Assembly (NCBI GenBank): GCA_910588495.1
Contig: CAJUPU010000020.1
Span: 1-57,388 of the forward strand
Length of the DNA stretch: 57,388 nucleotides
Direction: 5' to 3'
Source of the DNA: an uncultured Oscillospiraceae bacterium
Lineage (GTDB): Bacteria > Bacillota > Clostridia > Oscillospirales > Oscillospiraceae
Part shown: piece after piece, positions 50,744 to 57,388 of the stretch
Layout of the letters: the number at the start of each line of letters is the position of its first letter
How positions within the stretch are numbered: position 1 is the first letter of the stretch
The notes under the pieces: generated by a model
What the model saw: the letters and a program-made list of their open reading frames with translations, nothing else
Told to the model about the DNA's origin: nothing
Database searches by the model: none
Made by a program: the position numbers and the translations under genes

Positions 50744-50906
50744 GAACCTGTATTCACAGCCGAGATCGCCGGATGGCCGAGGGATTTTCCCGTCAGGCAA
50801 GGCGAATTTTCGCAGGAATAATTGTGTTTATTGCAAGAAAATTCAACGCCGCATGATGGGAAAAGACCCGGCGAGACGGTGAATCGAGGTCGTGAATACA
50901 GGTTCT
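50743..50906 (+). repeat. Structured palindromic repeat, copy 2
   Basis: A 164-bp element abutting the bcp stop. Outer arms AGAACCTGTATTCAC (50743-50757) and GTGAATACAGGTTCT (50892-50906) are perfect for 15 bp. The middle stem is TTTTCCCGTCA with TGATGGGAAAA (one G-T pair). The inner stem GAATTTTC (50804-50811) pairs with GAAAATTC (50837-50844), around GCAGGAATAATTGTGTTTAT. The loop and flanking motifs match copy 1 nearly exactly while the stems differ. Confidence 0.85.
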
Positions 50907-50917
50907 GAATCAGCCCA

Positions 50918-50943
50918 AGCGCCCGCAGTCCGCTGCGGGCGCT
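50918..50943. terminator. Bidirectional terminator between bcp and yaaA
   Basis: AGCGCCCGCAG (50918-50928), loop TCCG, CTGCGGGCGCT (50933-50943), then CAGTTTT on the plus strand. Its last base touches the yaaA stop codon. Confidence 0.75.
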
Positions 50944-51698
50944 CAGTTTTGCCCATTGTTCTTGAGGAACACGTAGTGGCTTTCTGTGGACAGCTCCGGC
51001 TGGAACCGATACCCCAGAAGGTCGAACGCCCGGATGTCCGCCCGGCTGGTGACGTTGTGCTCCGCCAGCCAGCGCACCATCTGCCCCCGGGCCATTTTGC
51101 ACAGGGTGCCCTTTTCGACGACCTTGCCGCCTTTCCATTCGCCGAAGGTGCAGGTGAGGAAGCGGACGGACTTGGGCAAGTGGGGCTCCACGGCGCGGCT
51201 GTATTCCTTGGAGGCCAGGTTCAGCACAAAGTCCGTTTCGGCGGCAAGCTCACGGGCCAGGGCACCGCCCCAGAAGCCGTACAGATCGCGGTGTCCGTCC
51301 ACCGGCAGCTTGGCCTGCATTTCCAGCCGGTAGGGGGTCACGCCGTCGAAGGGCCGCAGCAGGCCGTAGAAGCCGGACAGGATGCGCAGGTGCTCTTGAA
51401 GACGATCTAATTGGGCCGTCTCCATCACCCGTGGGGCCATGTACTGGTACTGGATGCCCTCATAGGAGAGGATGGCGGGGGTGAGGCGGCGGCGCAGGTC
51501 GATGGCGGACAGCCGCTCCACGTTCAATTTGGCGATGGCGTCATTGCACTTCCAGAGGGCCTGCAATTCCGCCGGGGACATGTCCTGGAGGGCGGACTTC
51601 AGCCGCTCCGCCCGCTCCAGAAAGATGGGCGGGTCCTTTACGGCAAAGCTGTCCGTATCCACCACCATTTTCTTGGCGGGCGAGATGATGATCCGCAT
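50943..51698 (-). CDS. yaaA: Peroxide stress protein YaaA
   Basis: A 251-residue YaaA/DUF328 protein. In E. coli the family lowers intracellular free iron during peroxide stress and limits Fenton damage to DNA; the fold binds DNA. Family motifs: RIIISPAKKM at the N-terminus, ALWKCNDAIAKLN, RLTPAILSYEGIQYQYM, LRILSGFYGLLRPFDGVTPY, RLEMQAKL and LNLASKEYSRAV. The length is normal. Convergent with the peroxiredoxin gene. Confidence 0.95.
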   Translation of the reverse strand: MRIIISPAKKMVVDTDSFAVKDPPIFLERAERLKSALQDMSPAELQALWKCNDAIAKLNVERLSAIDLRRRLTPAILSYEGIQYQYMAPRVMETAQLDRLQEHLRILSGFYGLLRPFDGVTPYRLEMQAKLPVDGHRDLYGFWGGALARELAAETDFVLNLASKEYSRAVEPHLPKSVRFLTCTFGEWKGGKVVEKGTLCKMARGQMVRWLAEHNVTSRADIRAFDLLGYRFQPELSTESHYVFLKNNGQN

Positions 51699-51771
51699 GA
51701 TCTGCCTCCGTTTCTGTCTGCGATCTTTGGGGGGACCCTATCGGTACAGCTTCTAAGACCCGTGGGGCAAG

Positions 51772-52296
51772 TCAGGCCGGCCCTTGGAGCGCTGCCGCCA
51801 GCCGTTCCGCCGGAATGCCCAGCCCATCGATGCCCGCGCAACGGCTGGGCCTGGCGTTGACGATCAGGTCGAGCAGAGGCTGGCTTTGGGCGCTCTCATC
51901 CAGGGTCGGTTCGGCGGCCATCACATCGTCCCAGGCCCGGTTGAGAAACGCCACCTCCCGGCGGCCGTGGGTCTTGGTGAACAGCGGCTGACCGGGGCCG
52001 CACAGCAGGCTTTCCGCCTCAGCCGGAAAGCCGGAGCTGGACAGGCTGCGCGCCAGACCTTCCCGGAAAACCTCCGGAAGACGCGTCCAGTCCGAATGGC
52101 TCAGATCGTAGAGCACGAAGGCATACCGGCTGTGACAGTGGACGGCCAGCAGGGAGGAGCGCCCGCGCAGGGGGATGACGTGGAGGTCCCAGCAAAAGCG
52201 GCGGTCCGGCTCCCGGCCGCGGGGCGGGGCTTTGACGTGCAGGTGCCGCTGGAGGGGGATGGTCAGGCCCAGCTCGATCTGGCTGGCCCCGCTCAT
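51772..52296 (-). CDS. Hypothetical protein, DUF6933-like
   Basis: A 174-residue soluble protein. The segment WDLHVIPLRGRSSLLAVHCH with FVLYDLSHSDWTRLPEVFRE resembles DUF6933-type proteins, which start with a strand-rich domain of this type; function unknown. The region TKTHGRREVAFLNRAWDDVM is also conserved-looking. It lies between yaaA and the remnant deformylase, both on the same strand. The start at 52296 has only a weak ribosome site. Confidence 0.55.
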   Translation of the reverse strand: MSGASQIELGLTIPLQRHLHVKAPPRGREPDRRFCWDLHVIPLRGRSSLLAVHCHSRYAFVLYDLSHSDWTRLPEVFREGLARSLSSSGFPAEAESLLCGPGQPLFTKTHGRREVAFLNRAWDDVMAAEPTLDESAQSQPLLDLIVNARPSRCAGIDGLGIPAERLAAALQGPA

Positions 52297-52368
52297 CGTT
52301 TCGCGCCGTCCATGCTTTGCGGCGCCGCGATCTGCCGTGTGGGGGCGGTGCGGGCGTCGATCTCCATG

Positions 52369-52554
52369 TCAGATCAGCACCCCCTCGCAGTGGTCGATCT
52401 CATGCTGGACGATCTGGGCCGCCATGCCCACGCAGCCGTCCTTGTGGGCGGCGAGGGTGTCCAGCAGGTCCTGGGCCACGGGCAGGTCCTCCGGCGCGGC
52501 GGGCTCGGCCTTCCGGGATAAAAAGGCTTCGTCGCGCATGATGTCTCGAACCAT
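52369..52554 (-). pseudogene. def: Peptide deformylase with internal deletion
   Basis: Reads MVRDIMRDEAFLSRKAEPA, then DGCVGMAA, and then jumps directly to QIVQHEIDHCEGVLI and stop. The first part is the N-terminus of peptide deformylase up to motif I (GxGxAA). The last is motif III (HEIDH, zinc ligands and catalytic Glu) at the very C-terminus. About 70-75 residues between, including motif II (EGCLS, with the third zinc ligand Cys), are missing, yet the frame is preserved. At 61 codons it is less than half the usual 136 or more. It cannot be an active deformylase. ATG at 52554 fits the normal protein start. Confidence 0.82.
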
Positions 52555-52794
52555 GGATATCAGCCCCCCAATATCGCCGCCGGGGAAGGTACCGGCGGCG
52601 GATCGATATGCTTCAATATAAGATACCATGAATGAGGGAAGAAATCAAACCCTTTCATGTGAAGTGGGAGCTATCAACGCCAGTGATAAAATAAAAGAAA
52701 ACGCTGAGGGAAAATGGAGATCTGTGCCGGAGGTGAGAAAAAAGATAGACTCCCCCAGCAGGGCATGAAAGCGCTTGGAACGGGAGGTCAGGAA

Positions 52795-52992
52795 ATGAAA
52801 GGCGCACAATGGATGGACATCTGGAGCGACAGGCAAAAAGGACTGCGCTATGTGGAGCGGGGACGGAAGTACCACATGGACCCACGGACGGAAAAGCGGT
52901 ATGGGCGATCGGCGCCGTGCGAAAAAACAGGCCGGCGGGAACAGCTTCGATCGTTGCAATTTAGAACGATCTGTGATTTAATAAAAGAATGA
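52795..52992 (+). CDS. Possible small basic protein
   Basis: A 65-codon frame beginning MKGAQWMDIWSDRQKG with GGGAGG seven nt before the ATG. The product is basic and hydrophilic (VERGRKYHMDPRTEKRYGRS) with no cysteine pattern, membrane segment or known motif. It lies in an AT-richer gap between the deformylase remnant and the MarR gene. Real translation is uncertain; the ribosome site is its best support. Confidence 0.35.
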   Translation: MKGAQWMDIWSDRQKGLRYVERGRKYHMDPRTEKRYGRSAPCEKTGRREQLRSLQFRTICDLIKE

Positions 52993-53038
52993 TATCGCTT
53001 TTGCGGCAGCACATATAAAAGCTTTTGGGGGCTCAAAC

Positions 53039-53617
53039 GTGAAGGAACAGGGTACAATGCAGACAGACCGCTCAGGGCAAAGCAGCGACCTCAGCGCTAT
53101 TTTGAACCAGCTGGACTACCGGGGAAATCTGAAATTCCGCTTTGCCGCCATACAGTACAACAGTATCGGCGCCCTGCGGGATTATGGGGACGGCGAATAC
53201 ATCAAGATGCTGGATGCCCACATTTTGAAGGATATCGATGAAAATCCCGGTATTTTGAGCGTTGAATTGGCGCAGAGCTGGTGCCGCACCCGCAGCGCCA
53301 TCTGTGTCATCATCCAGCGGCTTCAGGATGGCGGCTACATCACAAAGCGCTCCATCGACGGCAACAAAAAGGAGCGCGCGCTTTTCTCCACGGAAAAAGG
53401 ACACCGGCTGTGCGATCTGCATCGGCGCTATGATGCCATGCAGACCAGCGCGCTCATCAACGACATGCTGAGCTTTTGTACCGCGGATGAGATCGACGCC
53501 TATTTCAAGGTCCTGGACTATCAGATACGGGCGATGCAGCGGGGATATGGGCAGGGAAGCGATGGTGTGCCGTTCTTTTCCTACAGCGCGGGCAGGCCCC
53601 GGACCGAGGGATCCTGA
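53039..53617 (+). CDS. MarR-like winged-helix transcriptional regulator
   Basis: A 192-residue protein with a winged helix-turn-helix at about residues 75-125: GILSVELAQSWCRTRSAICV (recognition region), IIQRLQDGGYITKRSIDGNK and ERALFSTEKGHRLCDLHRRY. Flanking helices for dimerisation give the MarR pattern. The start may be GTG at 53039 (after GGGGG) or ATG at 53057 (AAGGA ten nt before it). It is followed by a strong terminator, so it is monocistronic. A MarR-type dyad at 55224-55244, upstream of the redoxin-permease unit, is a candidate target. Confidence 0.8.
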   Translation: MKEQGTMQTDRSGQSSDLSAILNQLDYRGNLKFRFAAIQYNSIGALRDYGDGEYIKMLDAHILKDIDENPGILSVELAQSWCRTRSAICVIIQRLQDGGYITKRSIDGNKKERALFSTEKGHRLCDLHRRYDAMQTSALINDMLSFCTADEIDAYFKVLDYQIRAMQRGYGQGSDGVPFFSYSAGRPRTEGS

Positions 53618-53641
53618 CAGCGTAGGGAGGGCACGGCGCCA

Positions 53642-53687
53642 CAAGAAAGGGCCGGAGAGCAGTTGCTCTCCGGCCCTTTCTTGTTTT
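53642..53687 (+). terminator. Terminator after the MarR gene
   Basis: A 20-bp perfect stem from CAAGAAAGGGCCGGAGAGCA (53642-53661) to its complement (53664-53683), then TTTT. It separates the regulator from convergent patB. Confidence 0.85.
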
Positions 53688-53761
53688 GCGTCGATGCAGG
53701 CCCAAACGAATGCCCGCCGCGGCCGCCGATCCATTTTGAACTTTGATGGGAGGAGGGATCG

Positions 53762-54949
53762 CTACGGACAAAAGCGCTTCAACGTTCTCAGCCGCTCCAG
53801 CGCCTTTTCGATATAGGAGGAGGGACAGGCCAGATTCCAGCGCTCAAACCCGATGCCGGCGCTGCCGAAAATAGCTCCATCGTCAAAAAACAGATGGGCC
53901 TCCTCCCTCAAAATGCGGTCCAGCTTTTTGGGCTCGATGCCCAGCGGGCCCAGATCTATCCAGAGCAGATAAGTCCCCTCCAGCGGAGTCACGCGGACGG
54001 CGGGGAACTCCGCGGCTAAGAAGTCCGTCACCAGCTTATAATTGGCATAGATCAGCGCCAAGACCTGCTCCAGCCACTGGTCTCCATAGGTATAAGCCAA
54101 GCGGCAGGCCTCCAGGCCCAGGATATTGCATTTGGGGTTGCCGTCATGGCGTCCCATCTCCCGCTGGAACTGCTCTCGCAGGGACTCGTTTGGAATGATA
54201 ATGTTGGATGTCTGGAGCCCCGCAAGGTTGAAGGTCTTGCTGGGGGCGGTGCAGATGACGGACCGCTGGGCGATGTCCTCTCTGAGGGTGGCCAGCACCG
54301 TATGCCGGTATCCGGGCATGATGAGGTCATTGTGGATCTCATCGCTGCAGATCAGCACGCCGTTATCCAGGCAGATCTGGGCCATGCGCTCCAGCTCCTC
54401 CGGCGTCCAGACCCGGCCGAGGGGATTGTGGGGACTGCACAGGATGAACAGCGTCGTCTTTGGGTCCCTGGCCTTGGCCTCGAAATCCGCCCAATCCACG
54501 TGGTAAATGCCCGACTCGTCCCGAAGCAGGGGGGACTCCGACAGTCCCCGGCTATTGCGCTGGGCGGCCATGTATATGGGGTAGTACACCGGCGTGAGCA
54601 GCAGGATGTTGTCGCCGGGGCGGGTGAAGGCGTGCACCGCCGTAAAAAACGCGTGGATCACACCGGGGGTATCCACGATCCATTCCGGACGGATAGTCCA
54701 GCCGTGGCGGCGCTCCATCCATCCGCAGACTGCGGCCTTGTACTGTTCGGAAGGATTGGCGTAGCCCAGAACGCTGCTGTCCAGAAATTCCTTCAGCCCC
54801 TCGATCACCTCGGGCATGTTTTTCAGCTCCATGTCCGCCACGGAAAAGGGGATCACATCCTCGGGGCAGCCATAAGCCTCCAATTCCTGCCACTTCATGC
54901 TTCCGGTCCTGTGGCGATGGACGACTGTTTCAAAATCATATTTTTTCAT
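53762..54949 (-). CDS. patB: PLP-dependent aminotransferase / cystathionine beta-lyase (PatB/MalY type)
   Basis: A 395-residue fold-type I PLP enzyme of the MalY/PatB group. These are usually C-S beta-lyases acting on cystathionine or cysteine conjugates, and sometimes aminotransferases. Motifs: VIPFSVADMELKNMPEV (the MalY-type N-terminus), LLLTPVYYPIY, LCSPHNPLGRVWTPEEL, VLICSDEIHNDLIMPG and the PLP Lys238 in TAPSKTFNLAGLQ. ATG at 54949 (MKKYDFE) is chosen; longer in-frame starts would run through the promoter. Its promoter is at 55032-55060, divergent from the redoxin gene. Confidence 0.9.
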   Translation of the reverse strand: MKKYDFETVVHRHRTGSMKWQELEAYGCPEDVIPFSVADMELKNMPEVIEGLKEFLDSSVLGYANPSEQYKAAVCGWMERRHGWTIRPEWIVDTPGVIHAFFTAVHAFTRPGDNILLLTPVYYPIYMAAQRNSRGLSESPLLRDESGIYHVDWADFEAKARDPKTTLFILCSPHNPLGRVWTPEELERMAQICLDNGVLICSDEIHNDLIMPGYRHTVLATLREDIAQRSVICTAPSKTFNLAGLQTSNIIIPNESLREQFQREMGRHDGNPKCNILGLEACRLAYTYGDQWLEQVLALIYANYKLVTDFLAAEFPAVRVTPLEGTYLLWIDLGPLGIEPKKLDRILREEAHLFFDDGAIFGSAGIGFERWNLACPSSYIEKALERLRTLKRFCP

Positions 54950-55031
54950 ATCACATCTTCCCATTTCGCTCCAGAGTTTGAAAAGGACCCTGTTCAAATT
55001 ATCAATCAGATCAACAATACGCCTGATAGAA

Positions 55032-55060
55032 TCATAGCACAGGGGGGGAAAAAAGTCAAC
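55032..55060 (-). promoter_or_regulatory. patB promoter
   Basis: On the minus strand TTGACT (55060-55055), 17-nt spacer, TATGAT (55037-55032). It gives a 5' leader of about 75 nt. Confidence 0.65.
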
Positions 55061-55191
55061 ATGCTTTTTCAACGGGGATCACAAGTCAAGGCTTCCTCCT
55101 AAAAGCACGAAAAGATGTCAGGGAATACAGGGATAATGCACAGGAGTGTCTGTGCTCTATATGCTGATTTTAGTTCAACACACAAAAGGGG

Positions 55192-55244
55192 TTGACAGAC
55201 GTAGAAAGACGTGCTATAAAATGATTGTTAATTAGATTAGCAAT
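55192..55244 (+). promoter_or_regulatory. Redoxin-permease promoter with MarR-type operator
   Basis: TTGACA (55192-55197), 17-nt spacer, TATAAA (55215-55220): the strongest promoter match in the window. Right at the expected transcript start is the dyad ATTGTTAAT-TAG-ATTAGCAAT (55224-55244), symmetric apart from one base pair. A dimeric MarR/TetR-type repressor bound there would block initiation. Bases 55061-55191 show nothing else nameable. Confidence 0.65.
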
Positions 55245-55307
55245 AATGGAACGCCGCCTGAACTGCAGATCAAGATCATCCGATCAAAGAAAGGGGAGAT
55301 GGCCTGT

Positions 55308-55868
55308 TTGAGCCTCTTGATAGGGTCCGCCCTCATCGACATGCCTGTTCAAACGTTGGAAAGCAACAAAATATCATTGAAGGAACTAACAAAAAATGCG
55401 GAGACCGTGCTGTTCTTTCTGCGCGACGCCTCCTGTGTTCTGACCCAGGCCTACATACGGGATCTGATCCGGTCCAAGGAGCTGTTCCACCGGGCCGGCG
55501 TGGGGGTGGTAGCCGTCGTCAACGCCAGCGTTGACGGGGCCGCCTCGGCGCTGCCGCCCGCTCCCTTTGAAGTGGTGTGCGACCCGGAGGGGGCGCTTTA
55601 CGCCCTCTATGGCGTGGGCTGCGCGCCCAGCAAGGAGGCGCTGGGGAACGAGCGGACCATGGAGCGCATCCAGGCCGCCTATGCCGGGGGTTTTCTCCAC
55701 GGCACGGACACGGGCGATCCACTGCGCCTTCCCGCCTGGTTTTTCTTCGATAGGTCGGGGCGGGCGCGGGCCCTTCACTACGGCGCTCTGGGTGATGACC
55801 TGCCCACGCCGGAGGGCATTTTGCAGGTCTTGGAACGCCTTGACCGGCTCGGGCCGTCCGATCTCTAG
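55308..55868 (+). CDS. Thioredoxin-fold (redoxin/AhpC-TSA-like) protein
   Basis: A protein of about 186 residues. Its start resembles a peroxiredoxin (IGSALIDMPVQTLESNKISL, LKELTKNAETVLFFLRDASC), with Cys in RDASCVLTQAYIRDL at the place of the peroxidatic site. FEVVCDPEGALYALYGVGCA and the C-terminal PAWFFFDRSGRARALHYG are typical of AhpC/TSA-like proteins. It lacks the standard PxxxTxxC motif, so peroxidase activity is doubtful; a redox-sensing or disulfide role is possible. TTG at 55308 is preferred (GGGGAG nine nt upstream); ATG at 55299 sits directly on that ribosome site. Upstream of and co-directional with the permease. Confidence 0.7.
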   Translation: MSLLIGSALIDMPVQTLESNKISLKELTKNAETVLFFLRDASCVLTQAYIRDLIRSKELFHRAGVGVVAVVNASVDGAASALPPAPFEVVCDPEGALYALYGVGCAPSKEALGNERTMERIQAAYAGGFLHGTDTGDPLRLPAWFFFDRSGRARALHYGALGDDLPTPEGILQVLERLDRLGPSDL

Positions 55869-55961
55869 AGCGGCGCGTCCCGTCCGTATCCATTCCACTA
55901 CCAGCGCGGATCGACTGGCAGAAAGAGAAACGCTCGATCAAGGAGAGAAAGGAAGGAATTT

Positions 55962-57284
55962 ATGAAAAAGCTCAATGGTAAGGACCTGTTCTTCATGGCG
56001 ATGGGCGCCACCATCGGCGCGGGCATCATCACCAACACAGGCGCGGCGATCGGCATGGCGGGCAGCGGCGTCATCATCGCGTATCTGATGGCGTTCTTTG
56101 TCATGTTCGTGGCAAATCTTCCCACCATGTTTTTCGCCACCGTCCACCCGGTCATGAGCCCTGCCTATGTGATGACCTCCTGGGTCAGCAAGAAGGTGGC
56201 CGGTTTCTGGCTGTACTGCCAGATCTTTGCCGCCTTTGCCCAGGCGTACATGGGCGTCGCCTTTGGCACCTATGTGGCCAGCATTTGGAATATCGACACC
56301 CGGATCTCCGCCTGTGTCATCGTCACTGTGTTTTTCCTGGTCAACCTGCTCAATATGAAGGCGTCCGCAAAGGTGCAGAATGTCACCACCGCTTTCCTGC
56401 TGCTGGTGCTGATCTCCTTCGTCGTCCTGGGACTGCCCAAATGCGACGTGGGCCGGATGTTCAGCGGCGAGAGCATCCTGTACGGCGGCTGGCGGGGGAT
56501 CTTCGACGCCTGCGCCTCCGTCCTGTTCGGTGTGGGCGGCTGCACGGTGCTGATGAATTTCGGCCCCATGATCGAGGACCCCAAGCGCAATATCCCCAAA
56601 ATGACCGTGATCACCTTTGTCTGCGCCTTCCTCGCCTTTGGCCTGGTGGCTTTCGTGGGCTCCGGCGTGGCGCCTCTGGAGGAGGCCGCGGGCCAGCCCA
56701 TGACCTATCAGGCGCAGATCATCTATCCCGGAAACGGCCATCTTCTCTTCGTCATCGGCGGCGCGCTGCTTGCCATCATCACCACCATCAACTCCAACTA
56801 TCAGCGCTATTGGAGCTCCATCATCCGGGGCGTGGATGAGGGCTGGCTGCCTGAGTTCATGGGCAGGCGCAACAAGAACGACATCCCCTGGGTGCTGATG
56901 GTGCTGTTCTGGCTCATGGCCCTGATCCCCAACCTGTTCGGCCTGAACATCGGCCAGCTCATCGGTTTCGCTTCCGCCGTGACCTTGATCCCCATGCTGA
57001 TCCCCATCTGGGGATTCCTGAAGCTGCCCGAGGGGGACCCCGAGGGCTGGCAGGCGTCCAAGCTCTCCCAGGTGTTCAAAAGCCAGGGGGCCCGCGTCGC
57101 GTTCTGCGCCTTCTGCACCGCTCTGATCGGCATCTTCGTGGTGCTGAACGTGCTGAATTTCTCCAAAGTGGTGGCCATTTTCGTGGGCGTCTACTTTGCC
57201 GCCGCTCTGATCGTCTGCTTCGGCTTTGGAGACAAGCTGCTGGCCGCCGGGGCCCGGCGGGCCGCCGCCAAGGACGAGGGATGA
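55962..57284 (+). CDS. APC-superfamily amino acid permease
   Basis: A 440-residue membrane protein with about twelve helices. The APC signature is in helix 1 (FMAMGATIGAGIITNTGAAIG), with GSGVIIAYLMAFFVMFVANL, ASVLFGVGGCTVLMNFGPMIEDPKRNIPKM (seen as GGCTVLMNFGPMIEDPKRNI) and AIITTINSNYQRYWSSIIRG of helix 8. It imports or exchanges an amino acid or amine that I cannot specify. GAAAGGAAGG precedes the ATG. It is 93 nt after the redoxin gene and shares its MarR-type operator. Bases 57285-57388 after it show no feature. Confidence 0.9.
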   Translation: MKKLNGKDLFFMAMGATIGAGIITNTGAAIGMAGSGVIIAYLMAFFVMFVANLPTMFFATVHPVMSPAYVMTSWVSKKVAGFWLYCQIFAAFAQAYMGVAFGTYVASIWNIDTRISACVIVTVFFLVNLLNMKASAKVQNVTTAFLLLVLISFVVLGLPKCDVGRMFSGESILYGGWRGIFDACASVLFGVGGCTVLMNFGPMIEDPKRNIPKMTVITFVCAFLAFGLVAFVGSGVAPLEEAAGQPMTYQAQIIYPGNGHLLFVIGGALLAIITTINSNYQRYWSSIIRGVDEGWLPEFMGRRNKNDIPWVLMVLFWLMALIPNLFGLNIGQLIGFASAVTLIPMLIPIWGFLKLPEGDPEGWQASKLSQVFKSQGARVAFCAFCTALIGIFVVLNVLNFSKVVAIFVGVYFAAALIVCFGFGDKLLAAGARRAAAKDEG

Positions 57285-57388
57285 TCCCCCGGCTGTCCTT
57301 CCGCACAGGTGTCCATTGCATCCGATAACATAGAAAAGTCTAATGGTATGAAGTCAAGTAGGTGATGCACAAAAAATTCAGAGGAAAT

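Noticed and set aside
52645..52959. Minus-strand frames with hydrophobic segments near 52650-52960
   Set aside because: Composition is irregular and there is no ribosome site. They overlap the only plausible small plus-strand frame and show no known motif.
1..57388. tRNA or rRNA genes
   Set aside because: I found no cloverleaf with a TTCGA-type T-loop and acceptor pairing and no rRNA-like conserved sequence anywhere on either strand.

Overview
The window is a GC-rich, gene-dense chromosomal segment. It carries Gram-positive features: a T-box leader, strong AGGAGG ribosome binding sites, -35/-10 promoters with 17-bp spacing, lipobox solute-binding proteins, and an nnrDE-lipoprotein-alr-mazF neighbourhood. 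I infer a strictly anaerobic, high-GC Clostridia bacterium of the Oscillospiraceae type (Flavonifractor/Intestinimonas/Lawsonibacter-like), probably from gut. The genus is inference. I see no phage, plasmid, IS element, CRISPR array, rRNA or tRNA.

Layout. 1-1500 (minus): the start of pheS behind a DUF2500 gene, both under a tRNA-Phe T-box. 1570-9360 (plus): NAD(P)HX repair enzyme, lipoprotein, alanine racemase, MazF-type RNase, a secreted protein, a candidate 6S-like RNA, gltX and a membrane-anchored XRE regulator. 9400-19450 (minus): one sugar system reading response regulator, histidine kinase, sugar-binding lipoprotein, mglB-mglA-mglC, then rhamnulose-1-phosphate aldolase. 19600-32100 (plus): YcxB-like protein, GntR regulator, TRAP transporter dctPQM, two GH31 glycosidases and uxuA-uxuB. 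32450-40830 (minus, convergent with the previous block): tctC-tctB-tctA, YhcH/YiaL, PanE-like reductase, cyclase/hydrolase, uxaB, uxaA, with a divergent GntR regulator at 41233. 42266-48978 (minus): oligopeptide ABC transporter dppA-B-C-D-F and a class-I-amidotransferase hydrolase. 49284-57284: small unlinked units, namely an orphan PD-(D/E)XK-like protein, peroxiredoxin Bcp beside YaaA, a deleted peptide deformylase, a MarR regulator, a PatB/MalY aminotransferase, a thioredoxin-fold protein and an APC amino-acid permease.

How the genes fit together. The central 20 kb looks like a hexuronate/uronoside utilisation island. Two GH31 enzymes could release sugars, two secondary transport systems (TRAP and TTT) could import acids, and UxuAB and UxaBA give both routes to 2-keto-3-deoxygluconate. 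Each arm sits near its own FCD-type GntR regulator and a palindromic operator candidate. Uronate isomerase (UxaC), KdgK and KdgA are not in the window and must lie elsewhere. The minus-strand sugar ABC block has the order of a three-component sensor (binding protein, kinase, AraC-type regulator) controlling its transporter.

The most unusual element I found is a dispersed palindromic repeat of about 164 bp. It occurs three times (29211-29373, 46970-47134, 50743-50906), always in the same sense relative to the gene upstream of it. Its stem sequences differ between copies but stay complementary, which is the signature of selection on a folded RNA.
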